A stretch of 64,000 nucleotides of DNA from Olleya sediminilitoris (GCF_016785945.1 NZ_JAEMEF010000003.1:1-64000), one strand, 5' to 3'. Counted from the stretch's first letter, positions 1 to 7,882 are shown. Numbers and translations: made by a program. Notes: a model not told the origin generated them from the letters alone.

Positions 1-36
1 CAGAGCTTTATCAATTCTCCCAAATTGATTAATAGC
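1..36 (-). ncRNA. Predicted small RNA, unit A (cut by the window edge)
   Basis: Operator 69-90, -7 box 41-48, and first hairpin 10-29 are present. Only the 5' arm of the terminator (1-9) is inside the window, so the array very likely continues leftwards. Confidence 0.6.
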
Positions 37-108
37 ACTGTAAAGGTAGAGTGAATATTAGAGATATGAAATACGTAGAACTACGTATTTTTATTTGTAG
101 TAGGTGTT

Positions 109-175
109 AAAAAAAAGCTCCAAAACAATAAACTGTTTCAGAGCTTTATCAATTCTCCCAAAATTGATTAATAGC
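109..175 (-). ncRNA. Predicted small RNA, unit B
   Basis: Operator 208-229, -7 box 180-187, first hairpin 148-168, terminator hairpin 114-147, U-tract 109-116. The inner terminator stem carries one change (AATA for AGTA on the plus strand). This is the last complete unit before the window edge. Confidence 0.7.
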
Positions 176-247
176 ACTGTAAAGGTAGAGTGAATATTAG
201 AGATATGAAATACGTAGAACTACGTATTTTTATTTGTAGTAGGTGTT

Positions 248-312
248 AAAAAAAGCTCCAAAACAGTAAACTGTTTCAGAGCTTTATCAATTCTCCCAAA
301 TTGATTAATAGC
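248..312 (-). ncRNA. Predicted small RNA, unit C
   Basis: Operator 345-366, -7 box 317-324, first hairpin 286-305, terminator hairpin 252-285, U-tract 248-254. This copy has the shorter UUUGGGAG form of the loop. Confidence 0.7.
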
Positions 313-384
313 ACTGTAAAGGTAGAGTGAATATTAGAGATATGAAATACGTAGAACTACGTATTTTTATTTGTAGTAGGTGTT

Positions 385-451
385 AAAAAAAAGCTCCAAA
401 ACAGTAAACTGTTTCAGAGCTTTATCAATTCTCCCAAAATTGATTAATAGC
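385..451 (-). ncRNA. Predicted small RNA, unit D
   Basis: Operator 484-505, -7 box 456-463, first hairpin 424-444, terminator hairpin 390-423, U-tract 385-392. This copy has the longer UUUUGGGAG form of the first-hairpin loop region. Confidence 0.7.
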
Positions 452-524
452 ACTGTAAAGGTAGAGTGAATATTAGAGATATGAAATACGTAGAACTACG
501 TATTTTTTATTTGTAGTAGGTGTC

Positions 525-591
525 AAAAAAAAAGCCCTAAAACAGTAAACTGTTTCAGAGCTTTATCAATTCTCCCAAATTGATTAATAGC
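525..591 (-). ncRNA. Predicted small RNA, unit E
   Basis: Operator 624-645, -7 box 596-603, first hairpin 565-584, terminator hairpin 531-564, U-tract 525-533. It shares the AAAGCUC/GGGCUUU wobble-paired terminator with unit F. Confidence 0.7.
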
Positions 592-664
592 ACTGTAAAG
601 GTAGAGTGAATATTAGAGGTATGAAATACGTAGAACTACGTATTTTTTATTTGTAGTAGGTATC

Positions 665-730
665 AAAAAAAAGCCCTAAAACAGTAAACTGTTTCAGAGC
701 TTTATCAATTCTCCCAAATTGATTAATAGC
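665..730 (-). ncRNA. Predicted small RNA, unit F
   Basis: Operator 763-784, -7 box 735-742, first hairpin 704-723, terminator hairpin 670-703, U-tract 665-672. The terminator 3' arm is GGGCUUU, which pairs with AAAGCUC through one G-U. The body is nearly identical to units A-E. Confidence 0.7.
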
Positions 731-803
731 ACTGTAAAGGTAGAGTGAATATTAGAGATATGAAATACGTAGAACTACGTATTTTTTATTTGTAGTAGGT
801 ATC

Positions 804-873
804 AAAAAAAAAGCTCCAAAACAGTAAACCGTTTCAGAGCTTTATCAATTCTCTCATAAATTGATTATTCAGC
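804..873 (-). ncRNA. Predicted small RNA, unit G (diverged)
   Basis: Operator 906-927, -7 box 878-885 (TACATTTA), first hairpin about 844-866, terminator hairpin 810-843, U-tract 804-812. The first-hairpin loop carries UAUGAGAG instead of UGGGAG, so the GGGAG signature is altered, while the arms AUCAAUU/AAUUGAU are kept. A U-to-G change in the terminator inner stem is tolerated by G-U pairing. Confidence 0.65.
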
Positions 874-946
874 ACTGTAAATGTACTGATTATGAACGAT
901 ATATGAAATACGTAGAACTACGTATTTTTTATTTGTAGTAGGTATC

Positions 947-1014
947 AAAAAAAAGCCCTAAAACAGTAAACTGTTTTAGAGCCTTATCAATTCTCCCAAA
1001 ATTGATTAATAACC
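947..1014 (-). ncRNA. Predicted small RNA, unit H (regulator-proximal, diverged)
   Basis: Operator 1047-1068, -7 box 1019-1026, first hairpin about 986-1006, terminator hairpin 952-985 with U-tract 947-954. The terminator arms read GAGCCTT and AAAGCCC on the plus strand, but in RNA all seven positions still pair (two through G-U). The 20-nt operator-to-box spacer differs strongly from the other units while keeping its length. The transcription start is estimated from the -7 box, within about 4 nt. Confidence 0.65.
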
Positions 1015-1046
1015 ATCGTAAAGGTATAATCAATTTGGGACTTATA

Positions 1047-1068
1047 AAATACGTAGAACTACGTATTT
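1047..1068. promoter_or_regulatory. 7-2-7 palindromic operator (first of eight), overlapping the response-regulator stop codon
   Basis: A perfect inverted repeat contains the heptamers TACGTAG and CTACGTA separated by AA. NarL/FixJ-family regulators are known to bind 7-2-7 inverted heptamers starting with TAC. The centre lies 35 nt upstream of the centre of the -7 box at 1019-1026 (minus strand), about -42 to -45 from the expected transcription start, which is a typical activator position. The stop codon of the response-regulator gene (1059-1061) sits inside it. Binding by that regulator is an inference from family, geometry and adjacency. Confidence 0.75.
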
Positions 1069-1700
1069 TTAATAACCTCTTTATTAAGATTAGCCCATAA
1101 CATTAATTCGTTATGAGACCTTTTTAGATCAAGTTTTTTTACAATATTACTACGGTGTTTTTCAATGGTTCTAGGAGAACTCATAAGTTGTTTTGAAATA
1201 TCTGTAGTGCTTAATTTTTCAGCTAAAAGCTTTACTACTTTAATTTCTGTAGGTGTAAGCTTTTCTAATAACGAGTCGCTACTATATGTAACTTTTGAGT
1301 TTAAATACGAAGCTATTTCTTCACTAAAATAAGGTTCTCCTTTTATAACATTAGCAATGCATGTTTCTATTTCTTCAACTGCAAACTCTTTTAAAATGTA
1401 ACCATACACGTTACAAGCTCTAGCTTTATCAAACAAATGCTCTTCATTATCAAAGGTAATTAGTATGATTTTGGTTTCTAATTCATTTTTAAAACAAGCT
1501 TCTGCAACTTCTAAACCAGTCATTTTTGGCATTCTTATATCCAATAACGCAACGTCTGGTTTTAATTTTACAATTAAATTATATGCTGTTTGACCATCTT
1601 TAGCACTTCCTATAATATTAAAACCTTTAGAAGTAATAAAGTCTGATAAACCTCGTAGCATTAAAGGGTGGTCATCTGCGATGACAATGGAAACACTCAT
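1059..1700 (-). CDS. NarL/FixJ-family response regulator transcription factor
   Basis: 213 aa. The N-terminal receiver domain shows the acidic pair D9/D10, phospho-acceptor D54 in LLDIRMP, T82 and K104, so all key residues are present. Residues about 148-196 form a LuxR-type helix-turn-helix (LTPTEIKVVKLLAEKLS ... RTIEKHRSNIVKKL). Such proteins bind DNA as dimers on inverted heptamers after phosphorylation. It is the last gene of the minus-strand run that includes the CHAT and retropepsin-like genes, 58 nt after the latter. Its stop codon lies inside the first operator of the sRNA array, which it may control. No histidine kinase is encoded nearby, so the phosphate donor is unknown. The leader at 1713-1730 is complementary to the sRNA hairpin loop. 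Confidence 0.9.
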   Translation of the reverse strand: MSVSIVIADDHPLMLRGLSDFITSKGFNIIGSAKDGQTAYNLIVKLKPDVALLDIRMPKMTGLEVAEACFKNELETKIILITFDNEEHLFDKARACNVYGYILKEFAVEEIETCIANVIKGEPYFSEEIASYLNSKVTYSSDSLLEKLTPTEIKVVKLLAEKLSTTDISKQLMSSPRTIEKHRSNIVKKLDLKRSHNELMLWANLNKEVIKNT

Positions 1701-1758
1701 GTTTTTTTATTTTTTTGGGAGTTGATTGAGAGTATTAAAATTATAAAAAACTAACATG

Positions 1759-2211
1759 TTAGACTAATTTTTTTAAATACAAATACTTTTTTTCGTAATC
1801 TATAATAGCTTTTACTTTTTTTAAAATGTCTGCTCCAATTATACCATCAACAGTTTGTGCGTTGTGGTTTGATAGAGCAAGGTTAACGTGGCTTAAATCA
1901 AATAATACTAAAGCTAGTTTATTTATTTTTATTTTACCTATCTTAATAGTATTATTCTTGGATACTTGCGTTTGCATATCTGTAGCTCCAGCTCCAGCAG
2001 CTAATATTTTAGAGTCTTTAACCTTTTTTAGTATAAATTTTGGAGTCGCTTCAAATCCAACACAACTGTTTGATGCTCCTGTATCTAAAATAAAAAAACC
2101 TTTAATTCCGTTTATAGAAGCTTTGACTTCAAAATGGTTGGTTTTTGTTAATTTTAATTTGACTCTAGTATAACCTTTATCAAATAAAAAATCCTTTAAA
2201 CTATTATCCAT
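1759..2211 (-). CDS. Retropepsin-like aspartic protease family protein
   Basis: 150 aa. The catalytic-type motif ILDTGAS (D43-T44-G45) is followed by a hydrophobic-glycine segment (IIGADIL, about 124-130), the signature of single-domain retropepsin-like proteases that act as dimers. No signal peptide or membrane segment is seen, so it is probably cytoplasmic. Its ATG directly abuts the TAA of the CHAT gene, so the two are co-translated. The substrate is unknown. Pairing with a CHAT protein and a response regulator suggests a proteolytic signalling step, which is inference. Confidence 0.8.
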   Translation of the reverse strand: MDNSLKDFLFDKGYTRVKLKLTKTNHFEVKASINGIKGFFILDTGASNSCVGFEATPKFILKKVKDSKILAAGAGATDMQTQVSKNNTIKIGKIKINKLALVLFDLSHVNLALSNHNAQTVDGIIGADILKKVKAIIDYEKKYLYLKKLV

Positions 2212-4755
2212 TTATCTTTTTCGTATTACAAAGTATAAAAGTAAAGCAATTGCCATACCAACAAAAGTAAAAAGAAGATAATTTAAGTTATAAGTGTTGT
2301 TTTTTGCTGTAACTGCACCATAATATATAAACGGACTCCAGTAATAAGGAGATTTCTTAATGTTAGAAATAGCTTTATTATTTAGGTAATCTATTTTTGA
2401 TAAATGATTAGCAACAAAAGCAGAATGTGTTGACTTGTAATGTTTATAAAAAGAAGCCATGACTTGAGAGGTGGATAAATCATTAATTTTCCATAAAGAA
2501 AATAAAATATTCTCTATTCCAGCGTACTGAAAACCTCTAGGTAAATTCATACTACCTTCTCCTTTGTGTAATCTACCAATACCAGTTTCGCAAGCACTTA
2601 AAACGACTAAGTTGTTGTTTAATTTAAGGCTGTATAATTCGTTTAAAAATAATTTTTGATCAATAAAGTCTATGTTAGCTGGTATTCTAAAAGTTCCGCT
2701 ATTGGCATGTGTTGATAAGTGTAATACATCATAATTTTTTGCCTGTTGTAAAGCTTCATTTTTAGTAGCTTTGTTATACATCAAAAACTTTGCGTTACTA
2801 TTTTTTTTGATGCTTTCTACCTCTTTCAAAGAGTGAGTTAGTGTCGTATTTGTGTTTTCAAAAACAGGAAACACACCTAATACTTTATTACTGTAAATAA
2901 AAGGATTTTGATTTAGGTAAAATAATGCACTTGTGTTATAGGCTAATACTTGTGTTTTGGCCACAAAAGGCATTTTAGAAAAGCTTTGTGTAGATGTTTG
3001 TTGGGTTAAAAGTGTTTCAAAAGGAATAAAATTTAAAAAGCTATCTGCAATCACAATAACATTAGGTTGTCCCTTCACATGATTAAATCCTAACAATTGA
3101 TATAACTGATAAGCATCAGTAGTATATTTGGTTATATTATTATTAATGTTAGAAGAATTATCAAAATACGTTATGTAGTTAGTTATAGCAGTTTCAAATT
3201 CAGGAGTTTTTTTAATTTTAAAAAAAGCTATCGCTTTCGCGGAAATTTTAAACTGAAATATAGCTGTTTCACCATAAAAATATTCGATTAAAACAGCTTG
3301 GTCTTCTGCTAATTTTTGCTGTAGTTTTTTAATTGAAACTTCAGATTGATTTATACCTGAGTACTTTAGATTAATTTGATGATTTAACTGTTTTAAAGTT
3401 TGACTAACCTCTAATAAATCTTGACTTAAACTATTTATTAGTTTGGCATCTTGTTGGTATTGTGCTTTTATCAATTTATTGGTTAATCGCTCTTGTTCCT
3501 GTAATCGGATTTGCTCTTGTATTAATAAACTGTCTTTTGGGTGTAATTGTAATAATGAAGTTTTACCTATGGTTTCTTTTAATACGGAAGCTTTATTTTT
3601 TTCAGCGTATTTAAATGCATTAACTATTAATGTCGAGTCTTTGTTGGTAGTATATTGGTCATATAATAGAGATATGCAAGATTCACTTCGCTTTCTATTA
3701 TTGGACAAATGCATTAATTTTGCTTCCTGAGAGGTTAGATTTTTAGTTAATACATTAGAAACATAAAAACTAAGGTCATAACACGATAAACTTTTTTTAT
3801 AATTGGTTTGGAGTCTTGCCAATAAATCAAAAATGTCAATAAAGGTGTTTTCGGCATATAAATCTTCTTGTTTAGGAAGTGTTTTTGAATTGTAATTTGG
3901 TAATAACGTTTTTAAAGCTAGTTGTAATTGTTTTGATGAATTTTTAAAATCGTTTAATTTATAATGAAGTTGGGCTTCTTCAAACTCTAACTTTGCTTTA
4001 TCTCTAACCGAAAGTAAGTCTTTTTTTAAAGACACATATTTTAATTGAAAGTAATGTAATGCTAGTTTGTAATCTTTGTTTTTTAATGCTAATTGATACT
4101 GTGTTTCGTTATCAGGATTACTGTGTACTATTTTAGTCTCATTTATATTTTGGGTTTTAATAGAGCAATTGGTTATGATGCGTTTTAATTTTTGTTTTTG
4201 AGTATCTAAAACAGAGTGTAGTTGTAATCCAGCTTTAGCAATTTTAATTGCAGCTTTATAATTACCGATAGTGTAATATAGTTGAGCTAAATTTATGGCT
4301 CCACTAATACGATGTTTGTTGTTTTTTTTCTTTTCTGCTAGAAAAATATAGTGTTTAATGGTGTTTTCTGCATTGGTATAATCTCCTATTTTATTGTATA
4401 ATATACCTAAGGGTTTTAAACAATATTCTGTAATATCATATTTAAAAATAGTATTTAATTTTTGTGTATTGTATAGTTGTAAAGCGTCTTCGTAAACCTG
4501 TATTGCTTCGGTTTGTTTATTACTATTATCTAAATAATTAGCTTTGTTAACCAGTAAAAATAAGTAAGCAAAATAATGATCTTTAGTTACTAGATTTTTT
4601 TTTAAAGTGTTTTCTGTTTTTAAAAGTGTAGAGTAGGTAGTAGGACTCCTTTTAGAGTTAAAAGTTTCGGTTGCTAGGTAAATAGCTTCTTCTAAATCTT
4701 GAGATAGTGTACTACCAAAAACAAGAAAGGTAATTATGAAAAGACTATGTTTCAT
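2212..4755 (-). CDS. TPR-CHAT domain protein (caspase-like protease fold), membrane anchored
   Basis: 847 aa. An N-terminal signal peptide (MKHSLFIITFLVFGSTLS) is followed by many helical tetratricopeptide-like repeats (about 30-480), then a CHAT domain with the catalytic dyad histidine H683 (HLSTHANSG) and cysteine C722 (LSACETG). A C-terminal membrane helix lies at about 823-843, ending RKR. The layout predicts a periplasmic repeat and protease part held by a C-terminal anchor. CHAT proteins are cysteine peptidases related to separase and caspases and often act in signalling or defence. The gene lies 9 nt after the PKD/barrel gene and abuts the retropepsin gene. It carries an exact copy of the 14-mer CGCTTTCGCGGAAA at 3232-3245. 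Confidence 0.85.
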   Translation of the reverse strand: MKHSLFIITFLVFGSTLSQDLEEAIYLATETFNSKRSPTTYSTLLKTENTLKKNLVTKDHYFAYLFLLVNKANYLDNSNKQTEAIQVYEDALQLYNTQKLNTIFKYDITEYCLKPLGILYNKIGDYTNAENTIKHYIFLAEKKKNNKHRISGAINLAQLYYTIGNYKAAIKIAKAGLQLHSVLDTQKQKLKRIITNCSIKTQNINETKIVHSNPDNETQYQLALKNKDYKLALHYFQLKYVSLKKDLLSVRDKAKLEFEEAQLHYKLNDFKNSSKQLQLALKTLLPNYNSKTLPKQEDLYAENTFIDIFDLLARLQTNYKKSLSCYDLSFYVSNVLTKNLTSQEAKLMHLSNNRKRSESCISLLYDQYTTNKDSTLIVNAFKYAEKNKASVLKETIGKTSLLQLHPKDSLLIQEQIRLQEQERLTNKLIKAQYQQDAKLINSLSQDLLEVSQTLKQLNHQINLKYSGINQSEVSIKKLQQKLAEDQAVLIEYFYGETAIFQFKISAKAIAFFKIKKTPEFETAITNYITYFDNSSNINNNITKYTTDAYQLYQLLGFNHVKGQPNVIVIADSFLNFIPFETLLTQQTSTQSFSKMPFVAKTQVLAYNTSALFYLNQNPFIYSNKVLGVFPVFENTNTTLTHSLKEVESIKKNSNAKFLMYNKATKNEALQQAKNYDVLHLSTHANSGTFRIPANIDFIDQKLFLNELYSLKLNNNLVVLSACETGIGRLHKGEGSMNLPRGFQYAGIENILFSLWKINDLSTSQVMASFYKHYKSTHSAFVANHLSKIDYLNNKAISNIKKSPYYWSPFIYYGAVTAKNNTYNLNYLLFTFVGMAIALLLYFVIRKR
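3232..3245 (+). repeat. Dispersed 14-mer CGCTTTCGCGGAAA (exact)
   Basis: Lies inside the CHAT gene, where the coding strand reads it as S-A-K-A. It is one of nine copies or near-copies in the window. Confidence 0.85.
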
Positions 4756-4764
4756 TTGTAAAAA

Positions 4765-6723
4765 TTAAAATTTCCAAATGGCATAAAACTGCATGTAATT
4801 ATAGTTTTCTTTAAAACTAAAAACATAACGTGCACCTACACTTGGTCCTATTCTAGCAAAACCAGCTGTAGCTTCTAGTAAAATACCTGTTCTAAAATTG
4901 GTAAATGACGATGACGTATTGTCTTCATTAATAGTTGTGCTTAAGTTAGGGACAGCAAATGTTCCAGCTTCATCTTCAAAATATGCAGTTGTGGTAGTGT
5001 TTTTATTTTTTTCGCTTATAGATAGCATACCTTGTAAACCAGTGCCTAAACCAATGTAATTATTAATATTATATCTAGCCAAAATTGGTATTTCCCAATC
5101 TATATTGTCATAAGTTGTAGTTGTTGTGGTGCGTTCATAATAAGGAAAGCCAACAGGTGTGTTTTCTACAAACGTATTTGTTACATTAGTCTGTCCATCG
5201 TATTGGTGAAAACTATTTAAAAGTTCTATTTGCCAATACCATTTATAGGATTTGTAAGGTGAAATTGTTGCACCAATAAAATAACTTTTGGAATTGCCTA
5301 AATCTGAAAACGAATTATAGCCTGCTTTTACACCAATGGATAGTCCTGGTAAAAACCTAGTAGTTGAGTAATTGGTGATTATAGGGTCGTTTTTATCAAA
5401 AATGATTGCTGTACGTGATTTTGTTTTTATTTTATGAAAATCCTTGCCAAACTTAATTCTGTATTGCACAAAGCCTTTAGTTGAATCGTATACCTTGACA
5501 TTTTTTTGTTGGCTGCCAGGAAGATAGATATTTTTAAAAGTAAAAATGGCTTGTTTTGCTGTGTAAGTTGTGTCTAAGCAACTAAAGGCAACCTCGTGTT
5601 TTGGGCAAATTTTTACTTTTGGATACATATCTAAAACTTCAATAGTTGCTTTGTCAAACATATCTGGTATGTCTGTTTCTAGTTTTATGGTTGTTGCAGG
5701 ACCTTCTCCATTATTCTGAAATCTAATTTTAAATTTTGGTTTTTTATAACGTACCAATCTATAATTTAAAAAGGTAGCGTTTGAAGACATTTTGTTTGGA
5801 TCATGAGAGGTAACAATTTCCATTTCCATGTCTTTAACATTATGATTGTCGTAGTTGTTATCCGGAATATACACACCTCTTACCGAAATTATTGCACTTG
5901 TGTCCTTAAGCATTTCTGGTGTGGTTTGTAAGGTGTAAAAGACATTGCGTTCTTCGTTGGGTTGCATATTGTCAAAACTTAATTTGCTTACATCTTTGTA
6001 GGTGGATTTGGCTTCTTCTAATGTAAGCGGAAGATTTTGTTTCTCGGTTGAATCAATTGAAGTAACATAATCATGTACGCTTTGGTTTTCCGCGGAAGCG
6101 TAATACACAGTATTGTAGTGTTTAGAGGTGTACACTAAATCATCGTTTTCTAATATGATTTCGTTATGATGAGTTCTGGTATCTGTGATTGTAAAGTTTG
6201 GATTATTGTATTTTAGCTCATTATAAAACAAGTATAACTTTCCGTTTGTTGGATAGTCTTTGGTGTTTTTATATTTAAATATTACAACCATATCTTGTTC
6301 TGGTACAGGCTCTCTGTTACGTTGTAAGTCAATTGCTTGATCCATAGAGGCTTGTTCTTGGTAGTCATCATTTGTTTTATCAATTCTTATTTTTTTTGGT
6401 CTTGAGGTTGGAGGTTTTCCAGTGTCGTAATTGTTTGTAGCCCAAAGTCTGACTTGATAGTCTCCAGAATTTTTATAGGTTTTTGTTGGAGTGTTTTTTT
6501 TGCTATAGGTACCATCTCCAAACTCCCAATAGTTGGTGTAAAATGCTTTTGGTGCTCCTGCTATTTGATTTAGTGTTGGTGCATCTGCATTAAATTGTAC
6601 TTGATTACCATTAGTTTTATGTTGTATAGTTGCAACGCGTGCAACTGTGTCGCTAACTGTTTTTTGTTGTGCAATACTAGAAACGGTATATAAAATAATA
6701 AGTATTAAAGACAGCTTTTTCAT
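4765..6723 (-). CDS. PKD-domain outer-membrane beta-barrel protein
   Basis: 652 aa. A signal peptide (MKKLSLILIILYTVSSIAQ) is followed by a PKD-type domain around 45-110 (YWEFGDGTYSKKNTP), an extended middle region with a DUF7619-like end (IIFDKNDPIITN, about 440), and a C-terminal barrel of alternating strands ending in aromatic residues (QFYAIWKF). It is probably an outer-membrane protein exposing a large domain. It is co-oriented with and 9 nt upstream of the CHAT gene, so it is likely part of the same transcription unit and functional module. The exact role is unknown. Confidence 0.7.
   Translation of the reverse strand: MKKLSLILIILYTVSSIAQQKTVSDTVARVATIQHKTNGNQVQFNADAPTLNQIAGAPKAFYTNYWEFGDGTYSKKNTPTKTYKNSGDYQVRLWATNNYDTGKPPTSRPKKIRIDKTNDDYQEQASMDQAIDLQRNREPVPEQDMVVIFKYKNTKDYPTNGKLYLFYNELKYNNPNFTITDTRTHHNEIILENDDLVYTSKHYNTVYYASAENQSVHDYVTSIDSTEKQNLPLTLEEAKSTYKDVSKLSFDNMQPNEERNVFYTLQTTPEMLKDTSAIISVRGVYIPDNNYDNHNVKDMEMEIVTSHDPNKMSSNATFLNYRLVRYKKPKFKIRFQNNGEGPATTIKLETDIPDMFDKATIEVLDMYPKVKICPKHEVAFSCLDTTYTAKQAIFTFKNIYLPGSQQKNVKVYDSTKGFVQYRIKFGKDFHKIKTKSRTAIIFDKNDPIITNYSTTRFLPGLSIGVKAGYNSFSDLGNSKSYFIGATISPYKSYKWYWQIELLNSFHQYDGQTNVTNTFVENTPVGFPYYERTTTTTTYDNIDWEIPILARYNINNYIGLGTGLQGMLSISEKNKNTTTTAYFEDEAGTFAVPNLSTTINEDNTSSSFTNFRTGILLEATAGFARIGPSVGARYVFSFKENYNYMQFYAIWKF
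6087..6100 (-). repeat. Dispersed 14-mer, one mismatch
   Basis: The minus strand reads CGCTTCCGCGGAAA inside the PKD/barrel gene, coding A-S-A-E. Confidence 0.7.
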
Positions 6724-6844
6724 GTTAGTTATTAATTAATAGCACACTAAATTTAGTAATAAAATAATAGATGCTTGTTTGAGAATCTATTAACGGTAGG
6801 TTTCAGTTAATTAAACGCTAGTTTTAGTAAAGGATTAATATGTG

Positions 6845-6876
6845 AAAAAGTCAGAAAAATTAATTTCTGACTTTTA
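6845..6876 (-). terminator. Terminator after the lipoprotein gene
   Basis: Arms AAAAGTCAGAAA and TTTCTGACTTTT pair around a short loop, followed by a T-rich end on the minus strand. It lies 20 nt past the stop of the lipoprotein gene and upstream of the PKD gene, so read-through would be partial. Confidence 0.65.
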
Positions 6877-6895
6877 AATTTAAGTAGGTTAGTGG

Positions 6896-7882
6896 TTATG
6901 GTAAACCATTTATTAAAGCTGTTAGTGTGGCTTCTGTACCAATAGTAGTTTCTTGTATTGTAAATACTATTGTGCTGTTTGCTGCTATTGTTACTGGTTT
7001 TATTGCATATCTCCAGACTCCGTTATCTTCGGTAACAAAAATGATGTGACATTCTAATCCAATAGGTATTTGTCCATAATGTTCGCTAAATAAATTAAGG
7101 GTATTATCATAAGTATCTAAAGATGCTAATCCAGAATCTTCGCCATCATAAGATAAATAAACAGCACTATTTGAAAAATTGTAACCGTTTGGAGCCTGTA
7201 CTAATAATTCTGTTTTTGGTCTAGTGTCGCTATAAAAACGGTCCACGTTAGTCCAGCCAAAACCTTGTAAAAGTCCATAGTACTCATTGCCTTCTACAAA
7301 TACTTCTCCACCTTGAGCAGGACCATCTACTTCATTCCAGGTTAAGTTGTCTTCAGTGTCAATCTCTCCTTCCCAAAGTGACATTAACGGATCTGCTCCA
7401 CCAGTTAGACTAGCAGGAATTATAAGTTGAAGACCACAATTGGTAGCTAATTGGTTTCCGTTTTGTGTAGCTTCTATAAAAAACTCACCACCAGAGATTA
7501 ATAAGCTTTTGTCATCATTTGGTAGTGTTCCCATTGTTGGTTTGTTAGTAGTAAGCATACTACCTTTATCAAACAACTCAATGTATTCTAATTCGACTTG
7601 ACCAGTGACTGGATTTCCGTTTAATGTTAGGCAATTTCCATTAATATTTATTTGTACTCCATTATCAGAAGTTAAACTTATATTACCATCATCTGCATTA
7701 AAAATAAAATTTTGAGTGTGATTGCTAATGGCTTCATCCTTTATGTTTTTAAATTGTGCTTCAGTAGCAGGTGTTACATTGTTTTGTTGGGTAATATTAT
7801 CTCCATCATCATTTGGATTACAGCTTGTAAATACCATTGTGCTAATAAAAAAGGTTCCTAAAATTGTTTTTAAATGTTTCAT
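6896..7882 (-). CDS. Secreted lipoprotein of unknown function
   Basis: 328 aa. A lipoprotein signal with lipobox-like FTSCNPNDDG (cysteine near residue 21) is followed by an Asp/Asn-rich start, typical of surface-directed lipoproteins in Bacteroidota. The rest is beta-rich, with no family I recognise with certainty. It is transcribed divergently from the sigma-factor gene across a 117-nt spacer and lies upstream of the PKD-CHAT run. The shared spacer suggests joint control by the sigma factor. Confidence 0.65.
   Translation of the reverse strand: MKHLKTILGTFFISTMVFTSCNPNDDGDNITQQNNVTPATEAQFKNIKDEAISNHTQNFIFNADDGNISLTSDNGVQININGNCLTLNGNPVTGQVELEYIELFDKGSMLTTNKPTMGTLPNDDKSLLISGGEFFIEATQNGNQLATNCGLQLIIPASLTGGADPLMSLWEGEIDTEDNLTWNEVDGPAQGGEVFVEGNEYYGLLQGFGWTNVDRFYSDTRPKTELLVQAPNGYNFSNSAVYLSYDGEDSGLASLDTYDNTLNLFSEHYGQIPIGLECHIIFVTEDNGVWRYAIKPVTIAANSTIVFTIQETTIGTEATLTALINGLP

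Larger units (their letters stand above)
1..1068 (-). repeat. Tandem array of ~139-nt sRNA-like units (8 operators, 7 complete transcripts)
   Basis: Direct repeats begin at 1, 139, 277, 415, 556, 695, 835 and about 977, so the period is 137-143 nt and the array continues past the left edge. Palindromes (arms AAATACGTAG and CTACGTATTT around AA) lie at 69-90, 208-229, 345-366, 484-505, 624-645, 763-784, 906-927 and 1047-1068. On the minus strand each is followed by a 20-nt spacer, a -7 box (TACCTTTA, or TACATTTA in one unit), a hairpin with arms AUCAAUU/AAUUGAU, and a second hairpin (AAAGCUC...GAGCUUU) ending in 7-9 U. The units are not CRISPR-like, because the whole unit repeats and no variable spacer exists. 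Single-base indels in the first hairpin and the U-tract shift reading frame between units, which argues for RNA rather than peptide. Function is inferred. The 1-1058 stretch holds no protein gene that I can support. Confidence 0.9.

Noticed and set aside
1-1068. CRISPR array
   Set aside because: The whole ~139-nt unit is repeated, with no short repeat alternating with variable spacers, and no cas genes are present.
1-1068. Array units encoding a repeated small peptide
   Set aside because: One-base indels in the first hairpin (AAATT versus AAAATT) and in the A-tracts change the frame between units, and start codons are not conserved.
1-1068. Transposon ends or integron attachment sites
   Set aside because: No transposase or integrase is nearby, and the order operator, -7 box, hairpin, terminator is better explained as transcription units.
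1826-2173. Plus-strand open frame opposite the retropepsin gene
   Set aside because: It mirrors a gene with clear DTG motif and operon context; the product has no recognisable features.
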